A program made the position numbers and the translations under genes. 64,000 nt of DNA from Bathymodiolus brooksi (Eukaryota; Mollusca; Bivalvia; Mytilida; Modiolidae): assembly GCA_963680875.1 (NCBI GenBank), contig OY804575.1:103595505-103659504 (forward strand), written 5' to 3'. The notes beneath the pieces were generated by a model. It did not search any database. It had not been told where the DNA came from and was given only the letters and a program-made list of their open reading frames with translations. Shown here piece by piece: positions 1 to 13,300 of this stretch (within the stretch, counting starts at the first letter, position 1; each line of letters opens with the position of its first letter).

Positions 1-720
1 AAAAATTGATGAAAAAAGGGCAATAACTCCAAGATGGGAAATCAAATTTACTTCAAAATTGCAGGGTATGTAGATCTTGACAGGCTGAACATGTTTGCAG
101 TTTCAACTTACCATCTGTCTCTTATAGTTTTTGAAATAAAGGACGAAAAGTATTAAAATTTTGAAAATTTGATGAAAAAAGGGAAATAACTCCAAAATGG
201 GTAATGGGATTTACTTCAAAATTGCAGGGTGGGTAGATCATGATATGCCGCACATTTTTGCAATTTAAAGTTAACCTTTATTTCTTATAGTTTTTGAAAT
301 ATAAGACGAAAAGTATTAAAATTTTACAAATTTGATGAAAAAAGGGCAATAACTCCAAGATGGGCAATCAGATTTACTTCAAAATTGCAGGGTAGGTAGA
401 TCTTGATGTGCTGATCATTTTTACCCCATGTCAGATTTTTGATATTATTAACGGTTTTTGAGTTATTACCCAAAACCTGCAATTTTACCATATGTTCTAT
501 TTTTAGTAACAGTGGCCATGTTGGTTGGTGCACAGAATCACCGGACACAATTTTGAAACTAGACACCCTAGTGATGATTCAGACCAAGTTTGGTTTCCAT
601 TGGTCTTGTACTTTCAGAGGAGAAGATTTTTGAAAAAGTTTACGACGTACGACGGACCATGACGACGGACGCCAAGTGATGGCAATAGCTCACATGACCC
701 TTTGGGTCAGGTGAGCTAAA
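1..720 (+). mobile_element. Hairpin-ended repeat element, right part
   Basis: Contains about 2.5 tandem units of a 164-bp repeat (starts near 8, 172 and 334: gatgaaaaaagggcaataactcc...), then a module with 'ggccatgttggttgg...accggacacaattttgaaa...cagaggagaagattt', then the terminal signature TGACCC-ttt-GGGTCA hairpin and CAGGTGAGCTAAAAA (695-720). The left end lies outside the window. Nearly identical to 30,400-31,272. Confidence 0.8.
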
Positions 721-872
721 AAGGCATCATCATCAAAACAGTGTATGTTTGTATTTCATATTTTTTTGCTTTTGTTTTTGACATTTTGAACATTTTCAAG
801 GGGGTATAACTCCAAAACAGTGAAAGGTATAATTGTCAAAATTGAACTGGACAATAATTTGACTGTTGTTAG

Positions 873-1800
873 TACAATGGAACCTGTCAAATCTGACACA
901 CCAAGGGACCAAGGAAATGTGTCGGATTGTACAAGATGTTGGAAAACTCAGGTTTTTTTTCTTTTTGGTTAACAGAACTTTTCACAAATTTAACTTGGGG
1001 AAGAAATTATGTAGGAAGGTTTAAATAATTGGAACTACAATGTAAATGGATTTTATACAATGTACATGAAAATACATTTAATATTTAATTTTGACACAAT
1101 TAATTTATTTAGAACAATTCCATAATCTGATCAGATAATTGTTGGTTGTAGCAGATACAAGATACAAATTTTATTTATAGTCGGAGTATAAAAACATACA
1201 ACATAAGCTCTGAAGAGCTTTTAAAACCGACATATGCTTTACAAAGACAGTGAGAACAGTTATTTGTAAAATAATTTTTTTTAGTCTTGGTAACCCTTAT
1301 CAATGAGTCTCTAATCACCTGCCAATCAATAAATTCAAATCACAATTTCATAATATATCAGATAATGGTTGTAGCCATGTCCTCTACAAAGAAGTGAAAA
1401 CAGTTAACTGTAAAATTTTAATTATTACATATGTATTCTTTGTAAACTAACTTGTAACCTTTACTAATGAGCCTCGAATTACCTGCCAATCAATTAGTTA
1501 AAATCACAATTTATTTGTGAGCTAAGACTGTCAATTTGTTAATGGTTTATATTTAATGATATGAAAGGATGATAATTTATTAATGAGCAGATCAAAGGGT
1601 CGGATAAGACAGGATTAATTAAGTGTAATTAATAACACTGGGATCATAAAACAGTGTCGGATGTTGGAAGTGACAGGTTGCGGAATACTCAAGGTTTTTT
1701 AACAAAGAATGTGAAAGAAATATTTTGGGACCTGAAATTCTTGTCGGAAGTCACAGGATGTCGGAAAACTCAGGTGTCGGATCGCACAGGTTCCACTGTA
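873..1800. mobile_element. TIR DNA element with TA borders
   Basis: Left end tacaatggaacctgtcaaatc and right end, read in reverse complement, tacagtggaacctgtgcgatc; further inward both sides repeat 'gtcgga...gttggaaaactcaggt' motifs. Flanked by TA as in Tc1/mariner-like insertions. No transposase seen, so non-autonomous. The centre contains AT-rich sequence with a duplicated stretch (about 1,290-1,350 versus 1,450-1,510: 'aacc..ta.taatga..ct..aat.acctgccaatcaat'). Confidence 0.65.
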
Positions 1801-2384
1801 ATCAAATAAAAGAATTTAATGATTTGTATCCAATTAAACTGAAGTTATCACACGGAAACCAATATCATTTATTTATATTTATGTTTAACACCACTTTCAA
1901 CAATATTTCACATTTCAAAGGATTTTACCTGTATTTTATTATTTTAAGAATTGAAATGGATGGAGGGGGATGTTTCCAAGGCCACACAAATATAAAATAC
2001 CTTTATTTCTAACAACAATAGTGTTTTTTGTGTGTAATTATTGACTTACCCCTTTTTTAGTTGATACAGTGTGAATTAAAAATCCATTATTACTCTGTTC
2101 TTCATATGAATTAGATGTATAATTTGCCTATAAAAAGAAGTATTTCCTTCATTAAAATATACTGCTTTACCCATGGCACATTAATATACCTGTCATGTAT
2201 TGTATACAAAATATTCTTTTTCTTTTTTTTAAATGTATTTACTGAAAATTTCAATATCATATGAAAAATATACATGTTTGTATATTGCAGTAACTGGTCA
2301 TTTTGGTTAGACCACTTCCTATGACTTAACCCTTATTCGACCCCACTTACTGCCATGATTTAGATGAAACCAGATGCACATGTA
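1801..2384. other. AT-rich intergenic or terminal intron sequence
   Basis: No coding signal or recognisable repeat. It lies between the TIR element and the mariner. Confidence 0.5.
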
Positions 2385-3839
2385 CGAGGGCTGTCCGTAA
2401 AGTTCATGGACAATCTCTGTAATTTGGTTATTTAATTTGTTGAAAAAAAGAAATTGCAATTTTCATTTATAGTAGAGTTTACTCGATAAGTGAACAAAAT
2501 TTTGAAAATAAAAATGAACTACAAGTATGAATTTTTCTCGATCTTATAAATAAGCATACTCACACCCAGAGCACAGCGGTAAAAGTTTTTGACGTTAAGC
2601 GACGTCAAACGCTCAAACCAATTTAATTTTTTTCGTAGTCACCTTTAAGTTCCACACATTTCTTGTGTCGTCTTACTCAGTCATCAAAAATTTGCACAAA
2701 CTGATCAGTTTTCATGTGAAATATTACATTCAATACGGCTTGTCTTAATTCACTTAAATTGTCAAACTTCATTCCCCGTAAGAAGGATTTGATGTAGGGG
2801 AAAACTGCAAAGTCCATTGGTGCTAAGTCCGGGCTGTACATATTTTTTCCTAAAGATTTTGTCACTTTTGCTTTTTTTGCCCGAGGAGAGTCGATATTTT
2901 TCCATTGACTTGATTGTTGCTTTGTTTCCGGGTCATAGTAGTGAAACCATGTTTCATCTGTGGTTATTATTCTATCCAGAAAATCAATTCCGCTCTGGCT
3001 AAACTTTCTAAGAAATTGTCTTGATGCCTCAGTTCTGTTTGTCATATTTTCTTCTGATAACATTCTGGGTACCCATCGCGCACAAATGCAATTCATGTGT
3101 AGTTCTTGAACTAACATTTCATGTACCGTTGTCTTTGATATAACGCACTTGTCCGCAACTTCACGTACAATTAAACGTCTGTCACCGTCAATAACGTTGC
3201 GTACTTCATTTTTCACAACATCTGAAGTCTTAAAAGACTGTCGCCCCTCGCATTTATCGTCCATTAAACTACCTCTACCGTCAGAATATCTCCTATGCCA
3301 CTTAAACACTAACGAGCGACTAACATTGGAATGTGTTACTGACCGTTTGATGAATTTATGCGTTTCATTTGGCGTTTTTCCTATGTCGACACAAAATTTT
3401 ATAACGGCCCTCTGCTCCACCTTATTTGAAAACGTAGTTTTTTCCGATGAAGAAGGTTTCATCTTCAAGGTTTGAAAACTGGACTCCGAAGCCATCTGAG
3501 AATACTTCCTGATTCAAATTTTACAGATGTGACGTCGAGAGCACTATCAACGTCACAGTACAAGTTTAATTCAAATTTGCGCGATCAAATGAAAACAAAA
3601 TCATGGCCAACCACAAGTAACTACATAGAAGTTACACGTAATTTATACTGTGCTCCAGGTGCTCTATGACAGACATTACAAATCGATTTAATTAAGTTAG
3701 GAAATTAAAATCTGATACAGATTTTTTATATCTAACATCGCATTTGATTAAGGAATACAGGTATCACTAAAAAATTTGAAAAACACGTTGCTTTTTAGGA
3801 AAATTGGGACCTGTCCACGAACTTTACGGACAGCCCTCG
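2385..3839 (-). mobile_element. Mariner element, non-autonomous
   Basis: 28-bp terminal inverted repeats (cgagggctgtccgtaaagtt... at 2,385-2,412 and its complement at 3,812-3,839, one mismatch) flanked by TA duplicates (2,383-2,384 and 3,840-3,841). Total 1,455 bp, normal size would be slightly larger. It holds a minus-strand transposase with an internal deletion. Confidence 0.93.
2677..3495 (-). pseudogene. Mariner transposase with internal in-frame deletion
   Basis: 272 codons against about 345 usual for mariner. An N-terminal helix-turn-helix region lies at about residues 20-130 (VFKWHRRYSDGR, VRNVIDGDRR, ISKTTVHEML). WVPRML leads into the catalytic domain; the first catalytic Asp is in TTDETWFHYYDPETKQ. 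The sequence then jumps from KSLGKNM directly to YSPDLAPMDFAVFP, so the segment that normally carries the second catalytic Asp (HDNA motif) is missing, although YSPDLAP with the third Asp remains. No frameshift. Catalytically dead by inference; could still bind TIRs. Confidence 0.9.
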
Positions 3840-3841
3840 TA

Positions 3842-4198
3842 CATATAAAAAATTATCAACAATTTGGGAATGCATCAGACTGAAGACAAGAAGAAACCTT
3901 GGTAATTGGCCATTACCGCATATATATTACTATGAACTGACCACATATTTTACCTTGATTTATCAAAGGAGATAGCTTTAACAACCGAAACTGAGATAAG
4001 AAGGTATGTGTTGCCTTAAATTAGTATATAAAAAAAACAAGGTATGTTTTGCCTAAAATTAGTAAAAAAAAATTGTAAGCTGTGAGAAATTATTTCAGAT
4101 GTATAGTATAAAGTTTGAATTGAATTCAGTTAATTTTAAAACAGGGTCTTCCAATTATTCAAAGTAGACAACTATTGATATATTTCCATAAATCTTAC
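3842..4198. other. Intron sequence downstream of exon 20
   Basis: AT-rich. I looked on the minus strand for the C-terminal GPLD1 exon and found none. Confidence 0.5.
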
Positions 4199-4302
4199 AA
4201 TATTTGATGGACATGGTTGTTCCTGATCACACAGAGGAGAAAATGTTGCATTTCCTTTTGGCATCTGGTTTCCACCAAAAAATATATATATTCTACCATT
4301 TT
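4199..4302 (-). CDS. GPLD1: GPLD1 exon 20, last exon seen
   Basis: Acceptor tttcag, donor gtaaga; 104 nt, phase 1 to 0. Encodes [17 protein letters not shown] and a [11 protein letters not shown] end, matching GEDGRVYVYNG...SWITPCPEE. No exon for the last FG-GAP strand (SRFGSSL type) is recognisable from 1 to 4,198, so the gene probably continues to the left of the window. Confidence 0.88.
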
Positions 4303-7300
4303 CTGAAAAAAATATATGCAGGCAATTATGACAGTATTTATATGTGCTAATTTAACATGCGTTGGACAAAATAAACAACAGATATTTGTAAGAATAACCC
4401 ATGACAGCAATGTCTTTTGTAGGATCAAGACACAATGAGGTATTTTTGTAGATAACCTCATAAACATCATTCCTGCAAAGTTTGGTTCCAGTTGGCCCAG
4501 AAGTTTCAGAGGAGAAGATCAAAATGTGAAATGGTTAACGACCATGAATTGAGGGACAGACGAACAGACAAATGATAGCTGTCTAAGAGATGGTCAAAGC
4601 TCACATGACTCTTGCTAAATGTTTTTTTTTCATTCAGAACTGATTTCAAATAGTATCAACTTTTCTGTCCACTATTTCATTAAAATATTTTTTTTTATAT
4701 ATATTTGGCCTCTGTATTACAGATAGTCCATGTATAGAAATCTGAAATAAATCAAAAAAGGAATGAATTTGTGACTTAGATCAAAGGATTAATAAAATAT
4801 TGTTAGGGGGTACATGTTTTACTTATGTTATTTGTATTTGTTTATCCATACTGGTGACCAACACGATTTTCATATCAGATCATGTAAGTGTTGTTCAACA
4901 GTAACATGACAGGTGTCACACATGGAGCAGGAACTGCTAATCCTTCCAGAGCAGCTGAGTTCACCCCAGTTTTTAGTGGGGTTCATGTTGCTGATCTTTA
5001 ATTTTCTGTGTAATGTTTTGTAAATCATTGTTTGTTCCTTTCGTCCTTTTTCTTTTGACCATTGTCTGTCCTTGTTTGATTTATATGGCTTCTACTATCC
5101 CTTTGGTATCATCAAAATGTTCTTTTTTCATAATCCATGTGTAATGACAACCTGTAGGACATTATAAACAATTAAACTGTGATATATCTGGAGACAAGCT
5201 AGAATAATATGCTTGTCTTTTTTTTATAAATGTTATGGAATGGCTTTGTCTTTTTACATACTGTTTTGTTGCATTTCTGATCTGTCTTTTATTCTGCTTG
5301 GTTCAGTGATGACCAAGTCGGCAATGCCATCATCATTTAAGTCAGGAAACTGCATAAAAAGAGAAAGAACTATTGTATAAAGTACATTTCCCAAATCTTG
5401 TACAGTATACACAGCTACTTGTAAAAATTGTGGGTGGTTTATGGTGTTTAATGCTTCTTTCAACAATATTTCAGTTATATTGTGGTGTTCAGCTTTATTG
5501 GTGGAAGAAACCAGAATACCCGGAGAAAACCAAGTCATTGAAATACTTTATCACATAATATTGTATCGAGTACACCTCGCCACAAGCGGGATTCAAACCC
5601 ACAACTTTAGTGGTGATAGGCACATGTAGCTGTAAATCCAACTACCATCCGATCATGACCATGACAACCCCCTTGTAAAAATGAGGCTAGACCATACAGT
5701 AAAATCTGTCTTATGTGCCCTTCAAAGGGAATATTGAAAAATCATCACATATGACAGATCTTCACTTAATGTGCTGCAGAGAAAATAAAAATTAAGATGA
5801 CATAATACTATTTATTGCTTAACAGAGGTGGTAGCTAAAGTAGGTTTGATTTTATACATAGTAGTTATATTTTAAAGATCTATCATGATCAATTGCTGAA
5901 ATACTGCTAATGTTGGCATTAAACACCAAATAATCAATCAATCAATCAATATATCATGATCACATCTGTATGTACAAAGTTGAATATCCATTTCTCAAGG
6001 AAACTTCATGTCAAATACAATTACTGTACATTGCAGGTTCTTGAATATATTATTCTTTAATTCTTTTTGATTGCAGCCTATGTAAAATTTTGGACCACCA
6101 AGGCCCCATAGACTCTGCGATCTTCAATTGTTCAAGCTTGAATCTACGTATCAAAATTATACTTGCATTTCCATTACAGAAAAAAAATATGATAGAAGAT
6201 AATATATAGTGTTATTTTAAAAAAACCAGAGGCTCCCAGGAGCCTGTAATCGCTCACCTGAATCAAAGCTGCTTTCAATAATAACGCAACTGCACTGTGG
6301 CGGCCATCTTGGTGGGAGAGCGCGACTGCCGGACACAATTTTGGAAAAGGACCATCCAATGACTATTCCATCAAAGTTGGTTCTAATTGAGCTACTGGTT
6401 CCAGACAAGATGGTTTTTATGCGAATTTCCCATAGGGTCCTATGTTGAACTAAGTTCAGCTGTGCAGCCATCTTGGTCAGAGGGCCGAACCACCGGACAC
6501 ATTTTTGGAAGAGAACCATCCAATGACTATTTCATCAAAATTTAGTTCTTATTGAGCAAATGGTTTCAGACAAGAAGATTTTTATGGGAATTTCCCATAG
6601 GGTCCTATGTTAAATTAAGTTTGGCTGTGGTGGCCATCTTGGTCGGAGGTCTGAAGGGGACCACCCAAGGATCATTTCAGCAAAGTTTGGTTGAGATTGG
6701 CTCAGTAGTTTCAGAGGAGAAGATTTAAAAATATCATCCCCCTTTTTTCTATTTTTAGCTTGGTGGCCATCTTGGTTGGAAGTTGGGATCACCGGACACA
6801 ATTTTTAAGGGGGGCCACCCAAGGACCATTCCACCAAAGTTTGGTTGCAATTGGCCCAGCGGTTTCTGAGGAGAAGATTAAAATGTGAAATGTTGACGGA
6901 CAGACGAAAAGTGATGGCAATTGCTCACATGGCCTAAAGGCCAGGCGAGATAAAAACGGAATATATGTTAAACTACTCCTTGCCATGTAGCTGCAGTTAA
7001 TATTTGAGCTCAGTTTGGTTTATAATAAAGCAGCAATGGACCATTGAAGAAATTTCTATTTTTAGCAACAGCAGCCATCTTGAATGGAGGACAGGGCTGT
7101 CAGACATAATTTTGAAAGGGACCCACCAAGGGACCATCCCTGCCAGGTTTGGTTTAATTTGGTTCAGCGGTTTCAGAGAAGAAGATTTAAATGTGATCTT
7201 TTATCAAAATATGCCTAATTTGCATAATCGGTATAAATCGGCTGAAAGAAAAATTTCACAGAAAAACCCGGAATATATCTTAAACTACTCAATGCCATGT

Positions 7301-10300
7301 AGCTGCAGTTAAAATTTGAGCTCAGTTTGGTTTATAATAAAGCAGCAATGGACAATTGAAGAAATTTCTATTTTTAGCAACAGCAGCCATCTTGAATGGA
7401 GGGCAGGGGCTGTCGGACATAATTTTGAAAGGGACCCACCCAGGGACCATTCCTGCCAGGTTTGATTTAATTTGGTTCATCGGTTTCAGAGGAGAAGATT
7501 TAAATGTGATCTGTTATCAAAATATGCCTAATTTGCATAATCGGTATAAATCGGCTGAAAGAAAAATTTCACAGAAAAACCCGGAATACATCTTAAACTA
7601 CTCATTGCCATGTAGCTGCAGTTAATATTTGAGCTCAGTTTGGTTTATAATAAAGCAGCAATGGACCATTGAAGAAATTTCTATTTTTAGCAACAGCAGC
7701 CATCTTGAATGGAGGGCGGGCTGTCAGACATAATTTTGAAAGGGACCCACCAAGGGACCATCCCTGCCAGGTTTGGTTTAATTTGGTTCAGCGGTTTCAG
7801 AGAAGAAGATTTAAATGTGATCTTTTATCAAAATATGCCTAATTTGCATAATCGGTATAAATCGACTGAAAGAAAAATTTCACAGAAAAACCCGGAATAT
7901 ATCTTAAACTACTCATTGCCATGTAGCTGCAGTTAAAATTTGAGCTCAGTTTGGTTTATAATAAAGCAGCAATGGACCATTGAAGAAATTTCTATTTTTA
8001 GCAATAGCAGCCATCTTGAATGGAGGGCAGGGCTGTCGGACACAATTTTGAAAGGGACCATCCCTGCCAGGTTTGGTTTAATTTGGTTCAGCGGTTTCAG
8101 AGGAGAAGATTTAAATGTGATCTTTTATCAAAATATGCCCAATTTGCATAATCGGTATAAATCAGCTGAAAGAAAAATTTCACAGAAAAACCCGGAATAT
8201 ATGTTAAACTACTCCTTGCCATGTAGCTGCAGTTAAAATTTGAGCTCATTTTGACATATACTAAAACAGCAATGGACAATTAAAATTGCATCCCCCTTTT
8301 TTCTATTTTTAGCTTGGTGGCCATCTTGGTTGGAGGTCAGACACAAATTTGGAAGGGGGCCATCCAAGGACCATTCCACCAAAGTTTGGTTGCAATTGGC
8401 CCAGTGGTTTCTGAGGAGAAGATTAAAATGTGAAATGTTGACGGACGGACGACGGATGAAAAGTGATGACAATAGCTCACATGGCCTAAAGGCCAGGCGA
8501 CCATTTCACTAAAGTGATCGTAAATCGTAAGTCTAAAATCACTCTTAAGATTTCCTTACGTGCACGAATACGTGCGTTTCACTAAACTAGTCCTAAGCTC
8601 AGTTACGACTTACGACTTGCGACAAGTAACATCTCCTATAGTGGAGGTAAAAATACATTGTATATGTTACAGGCGATTTAAAGAATCAAGCATTCTGTAG
8701 AATGACTGTAATTTTAGGCAATCTATAGAATGCCTAACATCAATAGGAATTCTATCGAATGCCTAAAAATATCTAGTCATTCTATAGAATGCCTGAATTT
8801 TTTTTAGCTATTTTCAATAAAACGTATGAAAATTATTACTAATACTTTAAAAAAAAGAAATTCACAGTTTTGTCCAATACATTTATATCATATTGAATGT
8901 TTTTAAGAAAGATTGTAAGAAAATGATAATCCCCTCCTTCATGATTAAGTACTCACTTTGCTCATTCTTAATCATGAAGAAGGAGATTATCATGTTTTTA
9001 CATAAACAAAAATACCCCTAGGCTTTATTTATGTATAACTAATTGAACAGGTTAAAATTGTTGTCAACATTATCTTAGGGTGAGTTTGTCTTCACTCAAA
9101 ACTGAATTAATTCTATCATTCTGTAAAAATTGTCATGGCAGAAGAATGCAGTGTGCTCTCCAATGAGCAAACATTTACTAATAAGCTTTGTGAGACTTTG
9201 GAGTCTTAATTCAAATTCAACCATATGGTAAAGAGATAAATACTACAATATTCTAAACAAAATAAAGACTGGAGAAAAAGAAAACAAAGTGGATTACTAC
9301 TATATTCAAAGGTAAGCAAACTAACAAAGGACCGAGATTGCAGTTAATTTAAATTCTGTAAATGGTCATTTCAACAAGTTATGTCTCATCAGTGCAGATA
9401 AAGTCAAAAGATTTGGAAGATCAAAAACCGAAAGAACAATGTCTGATTAAGAACAAATAACCTGAAGGGCCTAAACAGCAATGCCTAAACCAGCTAAGGA
9501 CAGAGCTTTGCACAAGGGAGATACTCCTTAGTTTTATAAATTTATAAAATTTTAGATATGCAATCGTGCAAAATAAAAAAGGGAGGTAACTCCAATTTAA
9601 TAGATTGCAATGCAATCGCGCAAAATAAAAAAGGGAGGTAACTACAATTTAATAGATTGCAATGCAATCGCACAAAATAAAAAAAGGGAGGTAACACCAA
9701 TTTAATAGATTCCAATGCAATCGTGCAAATTAAAAAAAGGGAGGTAACTCCAATTTAATAGATTGCAATGCAATCGCACAAAATAAAAAAAGGAGGTAAC
9801 TCCAATTTAATAGATTGCAATGCAATAGTACAAAATAAAAAAAAGGGAGGTAACTCCAATTTAATAGATTGCAATGAAATAGCACAAAATAAAAAAAAGG
9901 AGGCAACTCCAATTTAATAGATTGGAATGCAATCGTGCAAAATAAACTCCAATATAAAAAAGGAAGATAACTCCAATAAAAACAAGGGAGATAACTCCAA
10001 TATAAAAAAAATATTGGAGTTATCTCCCTTTTTTATATTGGAGTTATCTCCCTTTTTTTAAATATTGGAGTTATCTCCCTTTTTTTATATTGGAGTTATC
10101 TCCCTTTTTATATTAGAGTTATCTCCCTTTTTATATTGGAGTTATCTCCCTTTTTTATATTAGAGTTACCTCCCTTTTTTATATTGGAGTTATCTCCCTT
10201 TTTTTAAATATTGGAGTTATCTCCCTTTTTTATATTGGAGTTATCTCCCTTTTTTATTTTAGAGTTACCTCCCTTTTTTATATAGGAGTTATCTCCCTTT

Positions 10301-13300
10301 TTATATTAGAGTTATCTCCCTTTTTATATTAGAGTTATCTCCCTTTTTTATTTTGGAGTTACCTCCCTTTTTTATATAGGAGTTATCTCCCTTTTTTATA
10401 TTGGAGTTATCTCCCTTTTTTATATTGGAGTTATCTCCCTTTTTTATATAGGAGTTATCTCCCTTTTTATATTAGAGTTATCTCCCTTTTTATATTAGAG
10501 TTATCTCCCTTTTTTATATTGGAGTTATCTCCCTTTTTTTAAATATTGGAGTTATCTCCCTTTTTTATATTGGAGTTATCTCCCTTTTTTATTTTGGAGT
10601 TACCTCCCTTTTTTATATAGGAGTTATCTCCCTTTTTATATTAGAGTTATCTCCCTTTTTATATTAGAGTTATCTCCCTTTTTTATTTTGGAGTTACCTC
10701 CCTTTTTTATATAGGAGTTATCTCCCTTTTTTATATTGGAGTTATCTCCCTTTTTTATATTGGAGTTATCTCCCTTTTTTATATAGGAGTTATCTCCCTT
10801 TTTATATTAGAGTTATCTCCCTTTTTATATTAGAGTTATCTCCCTTTTTTATATTGGAGTTATCTCCCTTTTTATATTAGAGTTATCTCCCTTTTTATAT
10901 TAGAGTTATCTCCCTTTTTATATTAGAGTTATCTCCCTTTTTATATTGGAGTTATCTCCCTTTTATATTAGAGTTATCTCCTTTTTATATTGGAGTTATC
11001 TCCCTTTTTATATTAGAGTTATCTCCCTTTTTATATTAGAGTTATCTCCCTTTTTATATTAGAGTTATCTCCCTTTTTTATATTGGAGTTATCTCCCTTT
11101 TTATATATTGGAGTTATCTCCCTTTTTTATATTGGAGTTATCTCCCTTTTTTTAGATTGGCGTTATCTCCCTTTTTTATATAGGAGTTATCTCCCTTTTT
11201 ATATTAGAGTTATCTCCCTTTTTTATATTGGAGTTATCTCCCTTTTTATATTAGAGTTATCTCCCTTTTTTATATTGGAGTTATCTCCCTTTTTTTAGAT
11301 TGGAGTTATCTCCCTTTTTTATATAGGAGTTATCTCCCTTTTTATATTAGAGTTATCTCCCTTTTTTATATTGGAGTTATCTCCCTTTTTATATTAGAGT
11401 TATCTCCCTTTTTATATTAGAGTTATCTCCCTTTTTTTAGATTGTAGTTATCTCCCTTTTTTATATAGGAGTTATCTCCCTTTTTATATTAGAGTTATCT
11501 CCCTTTTTTATATTGGAGTTATCTCCCTTTTTATATTAGAGTTATCTCCCTTTTTATATTAGAGTTATCTCCCTTTTTTATATTGGAGTTATCTCCCTTT
11601 TTATATTAGAGTTATCTCCCTTTTTATATTAGAGTTATCTCCCTTTTTATATTAGAGTTATCTCCCTTTTTTTATTTGGAGTTATCTCCCTTTTTATATT
11701 AGAGTTATCTCCCTTTTTATATTAGAGTTATCTCCCTTTTTATATTGGAGTTATCTCCCTTTTTATATTAGAGTTATCTCCCTTTTTATATTAGAGTTAT
11801 CTCCCTTTTTTATTTGGAGTTATCTCCCTTTTTTTAGATTGGAGTTATCTCCCTTTTTTATATAGGAGTTATCTCCCTTTTTATATTAGAGTTATCTCCC
11901 TTTTTTATATTGGAGTTATCTCCCTTTTTATATTAGAGTTATCTCCCTTTTTATATTAGAGTTATCTCCCTTTTTTATTTGGAGTTATCTCCCTTTTTAT
12001 ATTAGAGTTATCTCCCTTTTTATATTAGAGTTATCTCCCTTTTTATATTGGAGTTATCTCCCTTTTTATATTGGAGTTCTCTCCCTTTTTATATTAGAGT
12101 TATCTCCCTTTTTATATTAGAGTTATCTCCCTTTTTATATTGGAGTTATCTCCCTTTTTTTTTTGGAGTTATCTCCCTTTTTATATTAGAGTTATCTCCC
12201 TTTTTATATTAGAGTTATCTCCCTTTTTATATATTGGAGTTATCTCCCTTTTTTATATTAGAGTTATCTCCCTTTTTATATTAGAGTTATCTCCCTTTTT
12301 TATATTGGAGTTATCTCCCTTTTTATATATTGGAGTTATCTCCCTTTTTTATATTGGAGTTATCTCCCTTTTTTTAGATTGGAGTTATCTCCCTTTTTTA
12401 TATAGGAGTTATCTCCCTTTTTATATTAGAGTTATCTCCCTTTTTTATATTGGAGTTATCTCCCTTTTTATATTAGAGTTATCTCCCTTTTTATATTAGA
12501 GTTATCTCCCTTTTTTTAGATTGGAGTTATCTCCCTTTTTTATATAGGAGTTATCTCCCTTTTTATATTAGAGTTATCTCCCTTTTTTATATTGGAGTTA
12601 TCTCCCTTTTTATATTAGAGTTATCTCCCTTTTTATATTAGAGTTATCTCCCTTTTTTAGATTGGAGTTATCTCCCTTTTTATATAGGAGTTATCTCCCT
12701 TTTTATATTAGAGTTATCTCCCTTTTTTATATTGGAGTTATCTCCCTTTTTATATTAGAGTTATCTCCCTTTTTATATTAGAGTTATCTCCCTTTTTATA
12801 TTAGAGTTATCTCCCTTTTTATATTAGAGTTATCTCCCTTTTTATATTGGAGTTATCTCCCTTTTTATATTGGAGTTATCTCCCTTTTTATATTAGAGTT
12901 ATCTCCCTTTTTATATTAGAGTTATCTCCCTTTTTTATTTGGAGTTATCTCCCTTTTTATATTAGAGTTATCTCCCTTTTTATATTGGAGTTATCTCCCT
13001 TTTTATATTGGAGTTCTCTCCCTTTTTATATTAGAGTTATCTCCCTTTTTATATTAGAGTTATCTCCCTTTTTATATTGGAGTTATCTCCCTTTTTTATT
13101 TGGAGTTATCTCCCTTTTTATATTAGAGTTATCTCCCTTTTTATATTAGAGTTATCTCCCTTTTTATATATTGGAGTTATCTCCCTTTTTTATATTGGAG
13201 TTATCTCCCTTTTTATATTAGAGTTATCTCCCTTTTTATATTAGAGTTATCTCCCTTTTTTATTTTGGAGTTACCTCCCTTTTTTATATAGGAGTTATCT

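Noticed and set aside
324..633. Overlapping open frames also present at 30,881-31,190
   Set aside because: Repeat-derived; same non-coding element in two places, no protein signature in any frame.
7004..8236. Four similar 75-102 codon frames ([13 protein letters not shown] type)
   Set aside because: These are the four copies of the 312-bp repeat; similarity is due to DNA repetition and other copies carry shifts.
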